From the NCBI GenBank assembly GCA_032433595.1, contig JASWJB010000029.1, forward strand, positions 62,001 through 126,000: DNA of 64,000 bases, read 5' to 3'. The translations under genes were made by a program, and so were the position numbers. Shown in pieces: positions 38,455 through 49,786 of the stretch. Source of the DNA: Conoideocrella luteorostrata (Eukaryota; Ascomycota; Sordariomycetes; Hypocreales; Clavicipitaceae). Within the stretch, counting starts at the first letter, position 1; the number at the start of each line of letters is the position of its first letter. The notes under the pieces are model-generated. The model saw nothing but the letters and a program-made list of their open reading frames with translations, did not search any database and was not told the origin of the DNA.

Positions 38455-41400
38455 ATGCAGACAACCTTAGGCCGAGGTGTCGAGCGGGAGCTGAATGCTG
38501 CAGACTATACCGTCGGTTGGATCTGTGCTGTCACAACGGAGTATGTTGCGGCGCAGGCTTTCCTCGACGAGAAGCATGGTAGGCTAGAATTCACATCTTG
38601 CAACGATAACAATGACTACACTTTAGGCAAGGTCGGGAATCATAATGTGGTCATTGCTGTTTTGCCTCAAGGCGAATATGGCATTTCTTCCGCAACCAGC
38701 GTTGCAAAAGACATGTTACATAGCTTCACCAACGTCAGGATTGGGCTTATGGTTGGAATCGGCGGCGGCGCGCCTAGTCAAAAACAAGACATCCGCCTTG
38801 GCGATGTTGTGGTTAGTACGCCTAGTGACGGGAACGGTGGCGTGTTGCAGTACGACTTCGGCGAAACGACACAAGGTCAGAGCTCCCACACAACAAGCCA
38901 TCTGGACCAGCCGCCAGCCTTTCTACGTACTGCGGTAAACGGACTCAGATCCGACTACGAGGTCGATGGACATCAACTTGAACAGGCCATAAATACAGTT
39001 TTTGACGAAAAGCCACGACTACGGAAGAAGTATAAGCGACCAGACGCAAGTACCGACAAGCTGTATCGGACGGGAGTTGCCCACACGGCGAATAGTGAAG
39101 AAAGCTGCGACGAATACTGCGGGAGGGACGATTCGAGCTTGGTACCAAGACTCGAACGGGACGATTATGAAGACAACCCAGCCATCCATTATGGCTTGAT
39201 TGCCTCGGCGAACAGTCTGATGAAAGACGCTTTGATCCGGGATAAACTTTCCGCGGAAAAGGGTATTCTCTGCTTTGAGATGGAAGCAGCCGGATTGATG
39301 AATAACTTTCCGTGCTTGGTTATTCGCGGTATATGCGATTACTCAGACAGCCATCAGAACAAGGTATGACAGGGATATGCAGCAATGACATCGGCTGCAT
39401 ACGCAAAAGATCTTCTTCGTCGCATCACGCCAAGGCAAATTGAAGAAGAGAAAAGGATTCACGAAGTCCTGTCCGGTTAGTTCCAGTTCTGTGTCTTTGA
39501 TACATATTAATACTGACTCACATTTCGGGTATAGTTGTACAACAGGAAGTTCAACATCTAGTCAAAATTCAGATTGATCGACACTTTGAGTCTGTTTTAG
39601 ACTGGTTGACCCCAATCGACTACTCTTCCAAGCAAAACGACGTGTTTCATCGCCATCAGCCAGAAACCTGCCAATGGCTGTTTAGTACAGAGCAGTTTCA
39701 AGACTGGCTCAAGAACAAAGGCCAGATATTGTTCTGTCCTGGCGTTCCCGGCGCCGGAAAAACTACGCTTACATCTGTTGCCGTCAACCAACTTCAAGCA
39801 CTGTTCCATGACGACCCGACGGTTGGCATTGCATATGTATACTGCAGCTATGAACGAGAAGACGACCAGGCTACCAGACATATAGTGGCAAGTCTACTTA
39901 AGCAGCTGAGCCTAAGGCAGGGGTCCCTTCCAGAACCGGTAGAGTTTCTGCATAAGCGACACAAAGACAAAACGGGACCTGACTGTGCACAAATGGTTAA
40001 AACATTGGAAGCTGTGGTGTCTCTGTATTCAAGGGTGTATATTTTGGTCGATGCACTCGATGAATGTCAAGCATCGCAGGGATTCCGGACGGCGCTTGTA
40101 TCGATGCTCCTAGGTTTGTGTACTACTTGCCGCGCAAACCTTTTTGCGACCTCGAGGTGCATTCCGGAGGTGAGCAATATGTTTCAAACTAGCGTTACAT
40201 TGGAAGTCCGCGCGTCTGAGCCGGACTTGCGACGTTATCTTGAGGCTCAAGTATGTGGGTTCCCTCGTTTTGTCCGACGTAATCTTGACTTGCAACAAGA
40301 GATCGCTACAACTATCATTAACGCTGTTGACGGCATGTGAGTGTCCCATGAGTTTCTTACCAAGCGAAGGAAATATTAACATCTTAACACTAATTAGATT
40401 CTTACTTGCCACACTATGTGTCGATTCAATTAACGACCAGGTATCCGTCAAAGATGTCCGAGCTACACTTTCTGATTTACCCCGCGGCTCTAAGTTGTAT
40501 GATCGCGCCTATAGTGGAGCCCTGCGGCGTATAGAAAACCAGTCTTCGAATCAGGAGAGACTTGCGAAGAAAGTCCTCATGTGGATTGTCTGTGCAAAGA
40601 GGCCGTTGAAGCCATTGGAGCTCCAAGAGGCACTTACCGTGGAGATTGGTGAGCCTACAGTCGACGAGGACAACCGTCCGGATATCGAAGACATGGTGTC
40701 GCTATGTGCTGGTCTGGTTACTATCGATGAAGAGAGCAACGTAATACGCCTTATTCACTACACCGCTCATGAGTATCTTCAAAGGACACTGATCACATGG
40801 TATCCGCTTGCACAGACAGATATCACTTCTTGCTGTGTAACATATTTATCAATGCCTATGTTCCACGGTGGATTCAGCGAGCCAGCCGATAACATATCGA
40901 TACAAGACAGACCGTACCCTCTTTTCGATTACGCAGCGCGATACTGGGTCACTCATGCTCGCACTGTCTCACAAGAACCACAGTTGGTCTCTGGTTTTCT
41001 GGCTTCGCCATCAAAAATACCGGCTAGTAGCCTTCTGTGGGCTGCCAAGTCGGCAGATCAGCTGCTTTACTCTGGCTCTGCGAAAGAGGCGTAGACATCA
41101 ATGCTCGAGAGGTGAGTTGGAAGTCTGCTTTGCATTACTCAGTGGCAGCAACTGCAGTGAGCTGCTGCCGTCTGTTGCTCGAACTTGGTGCAGAGATCCA
41201 AGTAGATATCGATAATATGACACCTTTTCATCTTGCGGTTTCGGAAAATGACGAGGAATTAGCCAAACTCTTCTTGGATGCTAATTTTCCGGTTGATATG
41301 CAGGTGAGAAGGAGGATTTGGCTTCCATTTCACCGAGACAGTAAGCTGAGCTATGAGATGGGCGATTATCTCACGAAGTTTGAAAGTGCATCGACCGCTG

Positions 41401-42632
41401 AGAATGGCGTGACGGCCTTGCACTTCGCAGCATTATCAGGGTCCTACAAAATGACGAAATTCTTACTTGACCATCATGCCGACCCTAACATTATTTCAGA
41501 ATTAGGTGAAACGCCTCTCCATCTGGCACTGAAGCAGGATCTTTACGGACCCAAATACCCTGGTTTTGTCGATCACTGGGCTGATCCAATCCATAGAATT
41601 GAGATGTCGCTCGACATTATTCCTATCCATTATGACTACGAAGACGAATATCAAGCAACAAAAGTTCTCGTGAATGAGCAGAGGCTGTCTGTACTGGAAC
41701 TTCTTTTGAACCATTCCGACGTCAACCCCAATGCCCAAGATAGTGAGGGTGCGAGCCCTCTACATTGCGTGAGATACGGAGAAGCCACGTCCCGAGCTGC
41801 CATTAAAGTCCTCGTCAACAAAGGCGCTAATGTTTCTTTACGAAACAACCGGGGTCAATCATCATTGCACCTTGCCTGTTTGCACGCAGACATTGAGGCT
41901 GTCGTCGTTCTACTTGAGCATGGCGCAAGCATTACGGATATCGATATTGATGGCCTCAATGCTCTACATTATGCTTCACAGGGCGGGGACCAGGATGTAA
42001 TCCAGCACATACTTGAGGCACTCCATGATGACCGGTTTGACGCTGTTATTTCGTCCCAAGACTTTCATCAGCGGAATGTATTGCATCACGTAGTAAAACG
42101 GGATATCCACATCAATCCGGATGCTGTAAACCTCCTTTGTATGGGGCGAGTAAGCGCAGCAGATCTTGACGATGATGGCATGTCTCCCCTGGCGACTTAT
42201 CTTAACCATTTTTCTTTTATCTGGAATGACGAGAAGCTTCGAATTGTGAGCCTGCTATTCGAACATGGTGCAGATCCGATGCAAACCATCGGATCTAACA
42301 AGACCAGCTTGGGGCATTTGGCTGTCAAATCTCCCGGTGTCAATGTTGAACTCCTGCGTACATTAGCCAAATTTGGGGTAGATCTCCAGCTGAAAGATGC
42401 ACATGATCGTACCATTGTGCATGCAATTGCAGCATCAGGCTTCCTTACTCAACCCGTCTTACGGTTCTTGCGACAAGAGATTAGATTATCCATTGTGTCT
42501 CAGGATGCTCAAGGCATGACACCACTGGATTACGCGATCCAGGGTAGTCGCAGGAAACATCATCCGCATGAATTTGATGCAAACCGTTGGTCTCGGACAA
42601 AGAATATTTTACTTGACGAGGTGGCTATCTGA
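38455..42632 (+). pseudogene. NLR relic: nucleoside phosphorylase-NACHT-ankyrin
   Basis: From the ATG at 38455 comes a purine nucleoside phosphorylase/UDP phosphorylase domain (YTVGWICAVTTEY, GIGGGAPS, CFEMEAAGLM, IRGICDYSDSH). Expected Trp in the conserved KxWQGYAAM is TGA (39367-39369), and the frame continues beyond it. Introns at 39476-39534 and 40337-40397 fit. NACHT has Walker A GVPGAGKTT and Walker B VYILVDALDEC. A shift between frames at about 41050-41090 is needed to pass from SLLWAAKSAD to LLWLCERGVDINARE, and then ankyrin repeats run to the stop at 42632. Intact relatives are fungal NLRs with an N-terminal nucleosidase-like effector. One stop and one frameshift suggest recent inactivation; sequencing error is the alternative. 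Confidence 0.8.
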
Positions 42633-43379
42633 GTGAAATAGCCTGGTCAGTGTCCCAACCCAACCTCAGCAAGCGCCACAATACTTTCGTTGTCATACAA
42701 AATAAACTATTGCTATTTGAGTGGTTCGGTACATTTCTAAATAGATGCCATGAAAAATATCATCGATTGCTCATAGAGAGCATTTTATTTTGCAGTCGGC
42801 AAGACCTATCCTATTTAAGCAACTAGTTAATTAGCGGCGCACTTAAATTGCTCAATGCCTACTATTATTAGTCCTCACGTGCCTTTACTCCCTTATTAGC
42901 TTCCTCTTGCTTAATTCTGTGTTTATTATTCATAACTACTTAGGAGTAATGAATCTATTGAGGCGCTTCTACTAATAACATCTGTAGCCTAAGCTAGCAC
43001 TAATTCCGAAGAAGGGCTACTCCTATCGAAAGTATGGACCTTAAACATCGTGAACCGCCCTGTTTAAACTTCTCTCTACTTTTCTGTGTTTATCCTACAA
43101 TTTGCGAGATGACTGTGCAACCTACCGTCCAAAACTCATTGGCTGCCTTTTGCTTGGCCGCATGCGATACTCTTGACTCTTCATCTTGAGCTGCCCGCGT
43201 TACTGTGGCCGCGACGCAACGCCCACCAAGGGGCATGAGAGACATGTTTACGGTCCGCGGGTGACAAGAGCTCATCGATCATGGCAACGTAAATGATGAT
43301 CCATACACGTGCAGTCAATGTGTAAATTGGGTAAATACAAGACTTCACATTCGCATTCTGTTGAAGCGATGTTACTTAT
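42633..43379. other. No gene seen
   Basis: Intergenic DNA between the NLR relic and the kinase relic, somewhat AT-rich at 42780-42980. The string GAACCGCCCTGTTTAAAC near 43050 resembles one at 28803-28820 (GAACCACCTTTGTTTAAAC), possibly a worn dispersed repeat. Confidence 0.4.
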
Positions 43380-44412
43380 TTAGCTATCACTTACTTGTCC
43401 GCGTAATTCTTCCACCGCGCCTGGATTTCTTCTTTGAAGCTCGTAAAAATACTTCTCTGTCCAATCGAACACATGGTCATACTTGAAGCCTCGCGCCGCG
43501 AATAAATTACTGAACAGTTTCAAAAGGTAGGAGTAATTCGGCTTGTCGGCAGGCTGAAGTGACCGCGTGTACCGTATGTAAGTGATGAATTGCTTTGGCA
43601 GGCCTTTGCAAATGTCCTCCAATGAGGTGCTCGATTTCATTTGCATAATCATTTCATTTCGCTCCTTGGTAGTCGAGGCCTTCAAGCTTTGCCATGGTAG
43701 CGAACCGCAAGCCAAGTACGAAAGAACATATCCCAACGACTCTAGATCATCGCCCCGAGACAGTTCTGCTTGCGGTCAGCAGGTGATTTCGCGATTGCCA
43801 AATGGAACCTACCGAGTCCTCTGTGATTGTTGAGGCTAGCATACCGAGCAGTGCCTCCACATGGCGGTCGTCTCGGATCCCACAACCATCGCGTGCGTCA
43901 AAGTCTCTAGCGAGGCCGAAGTCAATGGCGTATACTGTAGTGCCCTTTCTCCCAGTCCCTAGACGAAGTTATCGGGCTTGATATCACAATGTAGATAACC
44001 CTTGTCGTGAATATACTTGACTCGACGGATCAATTGGTCGGCTAATAGAAGGACTGTTTTGAGAGACAACTTCTCATCGCAGTAGCGGAACAGGTCCTCC
44101 AGGGATGGACCTAGAAGGTCTTGCACAAGAACGAAAGAGTCACCCTCCTGACCAATCCAGTGGACTCGTGGTATTTCCAACGCCGCCAGATAGAGAAGCA
44201 TATGTGTTTGCTCCGAATTGAAGCGCCTCTCGACCATTACTTATATGTGCGAGTTTTATTGCGACTGCTTCATTCTTCTCGGTATCGCGTCCTAATTGAA
44301 TCATGTAAGCTTGATTTCACAATGGTACGAGGAACATACCGGCATAAACAAGACCGAATCCTCCTTCCCCAATCGGGTGTTGAACGTGGTATATCTCGTT
44401 GACAAATATATC
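43380..44412 (-). pseudogene. Casein kinase 1-like pseudogene
   Basis: Read leftwards: a Gly-rich loop IGEGGFGLVYAG, an intron (44292-44339), VAIKL with the ATP-binding Lys, [59 protein letters not shown], an intron (43766-43812), SRGDDLESLGYVLSYL and SLPWQSLKA. These are casein kinase 1 hallmarks. Frame changes are needed after VAIKLAHI, after DNFV (immediately followed by a stop) and before TARYAS. The catalytic-loop HRD is HCD. The first coding exon was not found. Three shifts plus loss of the HRD Arg mean no active kinase. Functional CK1 copies presumably exist elsewhere in the genome. Confidence 0.75.
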
Positions 44413-45262
44413 CTGGCAAAATAACCCATGTCAGATGGCATTCAACATTTGTTTTAGTCTGCGAATACGCGCCTTCGTCATGACACAATGCCATGACAAG
44501 AGAAGTGAGCAGGGTAGGTGGGGTGGGGGCTGGGGGTGACGGACAGGGAACTGGATCCTGGGGTGGGGAGATGGCTTACGTAGCAGGTGGTGAGTGGTGA
44601 CTTTCTAGATTCCGGAGGAGCTGAGAATGTATTTGTGGGGCAATCAACCAATAGAATCAAAGGAATTAAGGATACTTCATTCTCAGCATATTTTCTATGG
44701 TAGTAAAAGTCATTTGCAAGTCTCTTATGTACTCCGAACAAAGAGCTACATCGTACTCGAGGCAGCCAGAAGTGCGGGCCGCCGATTGAGGGCATCGTCA
44801 CCAGCGGGTTGAAGAGCCCTTCGGTGCTATCTGCTGCCTGCTCACGTGCGCTATCCGCCTCACTAATAATTACGGCCTCTTCATCGAATGTGGTGTTTTA
44901 CTTCGTCAAGCCGCTACAGAGGGTTATCGTGGTCTGGCAGCTTAGAATTCATCGGTGCTAGGTTTTTGGCCGGTTACGTGGGTCGTTGGAAGTCACCAGG
45001 GAAAAAAGGGGGGAAAGTGAAGAAAAGTGGGTTAGAGTAGACAGAAGTGGGCAGAAATGGGTCCATTGATACTCCGTAGGCTAGCTAGCTATTGATCTAT
45101 CCTAGATAGAGGCTAGCGCAATATTTTGAGAGTCAAGGGTGGGCCCCACATCTTGGACTTGACCACTAAATCCCGCTGGGCGGTTAACGGCTGGCTCATC
45201 GTCGTCCTCATGTGAACCACGGATGACCCCCTCCTGGCGTCTATCAAGGCGGCCGCTGGGTC
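44413..45262. other. Intergenic with a G-rich tract
   Basis: No gene seen. It holds the G-run cluster at 44511-44568 and lies between two divergently oriented genes (kinase relic on minus, 45263 gene on plus). Confidence 0.5.
44511..44568 (+). other. G-run cluster, potential G-quadruplex
   Basis: At least six runs of three or more G within 58 bases, including GGGGTGGGGGCTGGGGG and later GGGGTGGGG. This satisfies the simple G3+N1-7 rule on the plus strand. It may mark the old promoter of the kinase relic. Confidence 0.55.
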
Positions 45263-45843
45263 ATGGCGAAGGCCTTTGTCATTCGCACTTTCTCATCATC
45301 GTCGCTGATGGCGAGTGGGCAAATTCAAAAACGACGGATCCCGGATAGCATCCCGCAACACCATCATCCCGCAAAGAAACGTAAACGGACAAGGACTCAA
45401 GTTGCCGTTCCCATTTTCCCACCATCTTTTTACGACGGGCTGTCCGAGATACCGGTGACCCTTATTACGTTACAAGAGTTGGATCGGAGGTTTTACGCAC
45501 GAGCAAAGACCACCAGGCTAGCCATCGCTGCCAGTCCTGGGCCCACAGATCTTGATCAATTTTCGAGACACGGTGGTCCAAATCTGCAGCATCTTCGACA
45601 GGTATGGTTCCATGTATGACCAAGTTCTTTTTGGACGGCCCGCTGACACATACAAGTTCGTCGCAAATTCTTCAACAATGGAAAGCAGTCGGTCGAACTC
45701 CACGAGCAGACAGACGTAATCCACGAAAGAGTCAAAGGCCACTTCCGAAACTGGCTCGTCTAGGTATGGGAAAGAGTTTGAACAACAACCTTCGAGAGCA
45801 CGGCGTATACAGGAACAACCGCAAATCCAAGCCTCTGAACATG
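45263..45843 (+). pseudogene. Fungal hypothetical protein gene cut by an LTR
   Basis: The first frame (45263-45602) encodes a basic N-terminus, then FYDGLSEIPVTLITLQELDRR and DLDQFSRHGGPNLQHLR. The block W/YD.LS..PLT..AL.E.DRR with a later F.RHGGP.L.HLR is one I recall from abundant fungal accessory proteins of unknown function. A GTATGG donor follows at 45603. Another frame then gives GKSLNNNLREHGVYRNN, matching the next conserved block (F..NL..HGVY). The homology ends where LTR family D starts at 45844, so the remaining two thirds of a typical member are absent. I cannot assign a function. Confidence 0.5.
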
Positions 45844-46440
45844 TGTTGCGTTATGTGCCTTTACATAGGTGTAAGGGAGCAATTTGCAACAGTGGCAATC
45901 GGCAGGACTAGATGGATTTGAACACAAGTGAATTGAATTGCCGAGGCTTGAGAGTGATGACATCTTGTCACAGGAAACATTCCTCAACAATGCACTCAAT
46001 ATCACCGAAAACGCACGATGCGACCGGAAGCATTCAACATTACCGGAAGCATTCGATTTCAACAGAATCGTACGACCGGAAGCATTCAATATCGTCGGAA
46101 TTGAACGATGCCGACGAATGCGCCCCGCACGAGGAATTCCTCATCACCGGAAACGGGCGACACTGCTGGAAACCTACGATATCGTCAGAATCAATGGAAT
46201 GGAATAAATTCAGAAAAGAAGGAATATCGTAGAGATAAATAGTAGTCGAATTTCCGTCAATTAGATAGAAACCAAGGACATTTTTCCACTGCCTTAGAGA
46301 TCCGATTTCCATAGCTGCTCACTTGTGACACTTCTGATTGTGATTGATGATGATGATCCCTCTTCTGAAGAGCACTGTAATCCTCCTATATAGTCCTTCA
46401 GTAAACGGAACATTGACTCGTGTTTTAGTGGCTCTAGGCC
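45844..46440 (+). repeat. LTR-like repeat, family D, interrupted by a Copia LTR
   Basis: Begins TGTTGCGTTATG and shares GCAATTTGCAACAGTGGCAA, GGCAG.ACTAGA.GGATT and AATCCTCCTAT with 49463-49786. The 365-bp Copia LTR (45966-46330) splits it. The right end is not defined. Confidence 0.55.
45966..46330 (+). repeat. Solo Copia LTR
   Basis: 365 bp, TGTCACAGG to CTTGTGACA. It is the same family as 9558-9713 plus 27105-27302, and nearly free of RIP. Flanks CATCT and CTTCT match at 4 of 5 bases, a possible worn target duplication. Confidence 0.75.
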
Positions 46441-46853
46441 TACGTTATGCAGGATCCCGCCACCTTCTTCGACTATTGTACGATTCTAGCTAATACGAGG
46501 CCTCGGTCATTTCCGAAGGAGCCGCTCTAATCTCAACAACATGGAGGAGGCAAGGAAAATATTGGAACAGAGTCGCGCATCCTTGTCCCCGTCATCATGA
46601 CATCTCCGCCGCTATGGGAGGTCAGGGGGCTCAAATTGAGTGTTACTTAGAGTATATTTATAGTTACTGTCTTAATCTGTAACACTGTCAACAAAAGCCA
46701 AGACTACTCATGTCCATCAGCGCCGTGTTTTGTATCTAGGATAACTAAATCTTCTACAGGTAATCCCCTCTCCGTACCCCGTCTCGGCTGAATTCCCTGC
46801 CTGGCTATGCATTTGCTCAGCCTCCTCCGTACTACAGTTCAAGTTATTGACCG

Positions 46854-47142
46854 CAAGGCTCACCTCGAGGGCCAGACAGTCCATCGTAGCCGATCAGAAG
46901 CAGCTTAGTAAGGAGTAGATCATTCCACTTGAGAGCAGCTTCAAGATTTCCATCCACAGCCACTTCGTGCAAAGGTGTCGTTCCTAAAAGGCCCGGCAGA
47001 GTCGCACAGGTATAATTAGACAATTTACATCGGGGGACCCGGTACTAGCAAGACCGAGTAACGTACTTTGGTTGTTGTTGTTCTTGACCTCGACGTCGCC
47101 TCTCCACGTCTCTAGTAACAGCTTGACGCAGACCCTGTGCTC
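46854..47142 (-). pseudogene. Ankyrin-repeat gene scrap
   Basis: The minus strand reads VCVKLLLETWRGDVEVKNNNNQ (47139-47067), then an intron with GTACGT donor and TTTAG acceptor (46984-47066), then TTPLHEVAVDGNLEAAL and a stop at 46854-46856. The TPLHEVAVDGN motif is an ankyrin repeat. No start or further repeats are readable in frame, so it is a fragment of a larger ankyrin gene, perhaps another NLR. Confidence 0.45.
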
Positions 47143-48053
47143 CTTTTCGGCGACTCATAGAAGAGGCACAAATAGTGTATCAAGGCTCTCCTTGGCCGAA
47201 TGGTCAACGCTGTACTTCGTTGACAGGGTTGGTCAGATCCCGACCAAGCCCAAAGCGTATTAATGCAGCCGGGTCTCCCCAGAAGACCAGACCCCCGCTT
47301 TCCCCAGATTCGTATCTGAGATCTGTCCGCCTTGGAATGCCGGAACTTGTGAGGTGGGGCTTCAACGTCGGATGGATGGCGGGCAGCAAGCAGCTAGCGA
47401 GCAACCTTGTCAGTTTATCTGTACACTCCTTGTAAGTAGAGTCATGGTGTCGCGATAGGAATCGTCAGATGTGTGAGTGGATTAGTTAGTCTTGCCACAA
47501 GTGGAACCTTGATCGGACGGGCCCGGGTCGAAGCGAGCATGAGATCTGCCCCGGAAGCACTTTCGGATGGAACCAGGTCTGGCTGCTCGTCGAGACGCCA
47601 GCTACAACTGTGATGTTGGCACTGGCGGGCTAGCATAACAGGCAGGCTGTTGGATTCGCTGTTGCGCAAGATTTCTTCTCACGCAAGTACACGTTCTTTC
47701 TCCCAAGTCTAGAGTTGAGGGTGGAGATTACCCTACAGAGATGGCCATGGCAGCAGAGCTTGAAGAGCAAGCACCAGCCAGTCGCCAGGGACCCAGGACA
47801 TGAAATAGTGCGTCGGTCGAGCGCATTACAGAATGCGGCGTGGTGGCTGCTGGTGGCTTGCACGGTTTGCTGCATTACAAGGAGGGGGGGCTTGTACACA
47901 AATCAGGTGGCATTTACATGGAACAGGCTACAAATCTAATCTTTCTGGACCTGTACGACTCGGGCGCATCCTCCTCGGTATGCATGTGCAACCGAGCCGG
48001 TGGCGGCGTCAAGCTCTGGATAATGTCGATGAATTCTTTGCTGCTCATGATAT
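47143..48053. other. No gene seen
   Basis: GC-normal DNA with short overlapping frames. Possible worn continuation of the ankyrin scrap on the minus strand, but I could not read more repeats. Confidence 0.4.
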
Positions 48054-48315
48054 TGTTGCGTTGCGTTATGAGCATCCAAGGGTAATTTGGCAACCGTGGA
48101 AACCGGCAAAAATAGGAAGATTAATTGAATCGATAGCTGAAGGTTATGAAAAGCGATAATTATGTCTCTCCAAACTCCTGGAGAGCTTTTGTTCTTTTCT
48201 ATATTAAATCTTATACCTCAGCTTCTGATATATTTCCTCATATCTCGGACCTCTGTTACCCAGCAAGCTATATACGGCACTGACTCTCATGGCAGAAGTA
48301 ATTCTCGTCTCAACA
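48054..48315 (+). repeat. Solo LTR, family D
   Basis: Starts TGTTGCGTTGCGTTATGAGC and ends TTCTCGTCTCAACA. It is colinear in patches with 49463-49786 (AATTTGGCAACCGTGGAAAC, CTCTCATGGCAGAAGTAATT). It ends 24 bp from the stop codon of the hydrolase on the other strand. Confidence 0.55.
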
Positions 48316-48339
48316 TCTTAACTGCGTCACTCAATTTCA

Positions 48340-49387
48340 TTACCTTGCTTTTTTAACAGAGTCACAATTGCCTTTATGCACTTCGTAGTATTCTTTAGTT
48401 ATATCGGCCTCATCTCTATTAATCTCTTTCGCCAGCTGTTTTAGCGATATGTCGGAGTTCTGGGGACAGAGGGTTGCAAGCTCGTTCGCCATCTTCTTTT
48501 TATACGCCAAGTTTGATTCACAAACTTGAAGACCTAAGTTGCCACTAGCAATAGCGTGCATGTTCCCATGTGCTTGTGGGACTTTTGTCACGTTGAGCCG
48601 TCGCATGATGTCGATGGATCGTGCAAGCCCACGAACCTGACTGTCGAGACTGCTGGCCTGTGCAATGAAGGGGACGCTATCCTCGCACTCATCGCCTGTC
48701 AAACAATAGCTGCCCGTACATGCCATTACGCCTGCAGTAGTATGGCCTTGAGTGTGGAACAGATTGATGGTAGCATTCCCGCAATTGTAGGCCAGAGTTC
48801 CTCCCACGCTTACATGCACTTGTTTCAGTGCATTATTGTTTTTATGGGCTATAAGTCTGGAATCGCGCAGCTTTTCCATATTGGGTATCGCGGCGAGGCC
48901 TCCTACGTGGTCTTGATGCTCGTGGCTGGCGATTATGCTGATGTTGGATATGTTTGCGAGCCCGTTCTGTTGAAGCATGTTGATGGCTTCCTGAAAGAAG
49001 TACCCCGATGATAGTGTGTCGAATAGAACACCATTATTCTGAGAACATTGAACCATGTACATTGTGTTATTTAAATCCGTATTTGGGTCGAAATCTTTCG
49101 CGGCTACAACTACCATCTTTTGGCCCAAGGTACTAGATATACCTAGCGCCTTGCTGCTCGCGCTAATGCCAATTAAGGGAGGATTCGTATTCTGAACTTT
49201 GTACACTGTAAAAAAAACTGGTATTGAAGATTTATTGAGTTGTCTCCTCCTAGTACTAAACACGCGAAACGTTACTTCATCCGAAATAAATCTTCATTTA
49301 GTTCATTACTTACGACGTGTTATGGAATAGGCATGCGACTACCCGACAGACGAGTGCTCCCCATAGAAATAGATCTCTTAGGTTCAT
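48340..49387 (-). CDS. Secreted metallo-beta-lactamase-fold hydrolase
   Basis: Exons 49387-49314 and 49255-48340, with a 58-nt GTAAGT...TTTAG intron (49256-49313), give 329 aa. I chose the ATG at 49387 because it adds a signal peptide (MNLRDLFLWGALVCRVVACL) and the phases join exactly. The zinc-binding HEHQDH motif lies at about 136-141, followed by VGG. HTQGH, a Gly-Asp step (LTGDECED) and a late His (PQAHGN) supply the other ligands. Asn-X-Ser/Thr sites and Cys fit an extracellular enzyme. The superfamily includes lactonases, glyoxalase II-like thioesterases and lactamases, and the substrate cannot be told. Flanking LTRs on both sides and broken neighbours make its intact frame notable. Confidence 0.75.
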
Positions 49388-49462
49388 ATTGAGGAGAGAC
49401 AACTAATAGTCGATCGAGTACCTGCGATTTGAAGATAGTCGAGCTGACCAAGGCGGTCAATT

Positions 49463-49786
49463 TGTTGCGTTATGAAAGTTCATGGGCAATTTGCAATAGT
49501 GGCAACCGGCAGGGCTAGAAGGATTGAATTGAATGAATTGAGTTGATGACTGAACAAGGATCTTGATGATATCTGATAACAATTCTGACCTTCCTGAAGA
49601 GCTCTGCAATCCTCCTATTTATGTCTTGCTCAAGATTCTGTAACCCCCTCAGCATCAGTGCCCCAGGCACTGATATCGAGGCTTTCCGTGTCTCCTAAGA
49701 CCTCAAACCTCCGAATTGTCACAGCACCCTTTCGGGTTAGCTCTACGGCACTGATCTTCCTAACAAAAGCAATTCTCGTATCAACA
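49463..49786 (+). repeat. Solo LTR, family D
   Basis: 324 bp, TGTTGCGTTATG to CGTATCAACA, flanked by CAATT and TAATT (one transition apart), consistent with a 5-bp target duplication. It lies 75 bp upstream of the hydrolase start codon. Confidence 0.65.

Noticed and set aside
45912..46312. Several open frames on both strands
   Set aside because: They lie inside the 365-bp Copia LTR and disappear in its other copies.
48556..49011. A 151-codon plus-strand frame
   Set aside because: Antisense shadow of the metallo-hydrolase exon, with no recognisable motif.
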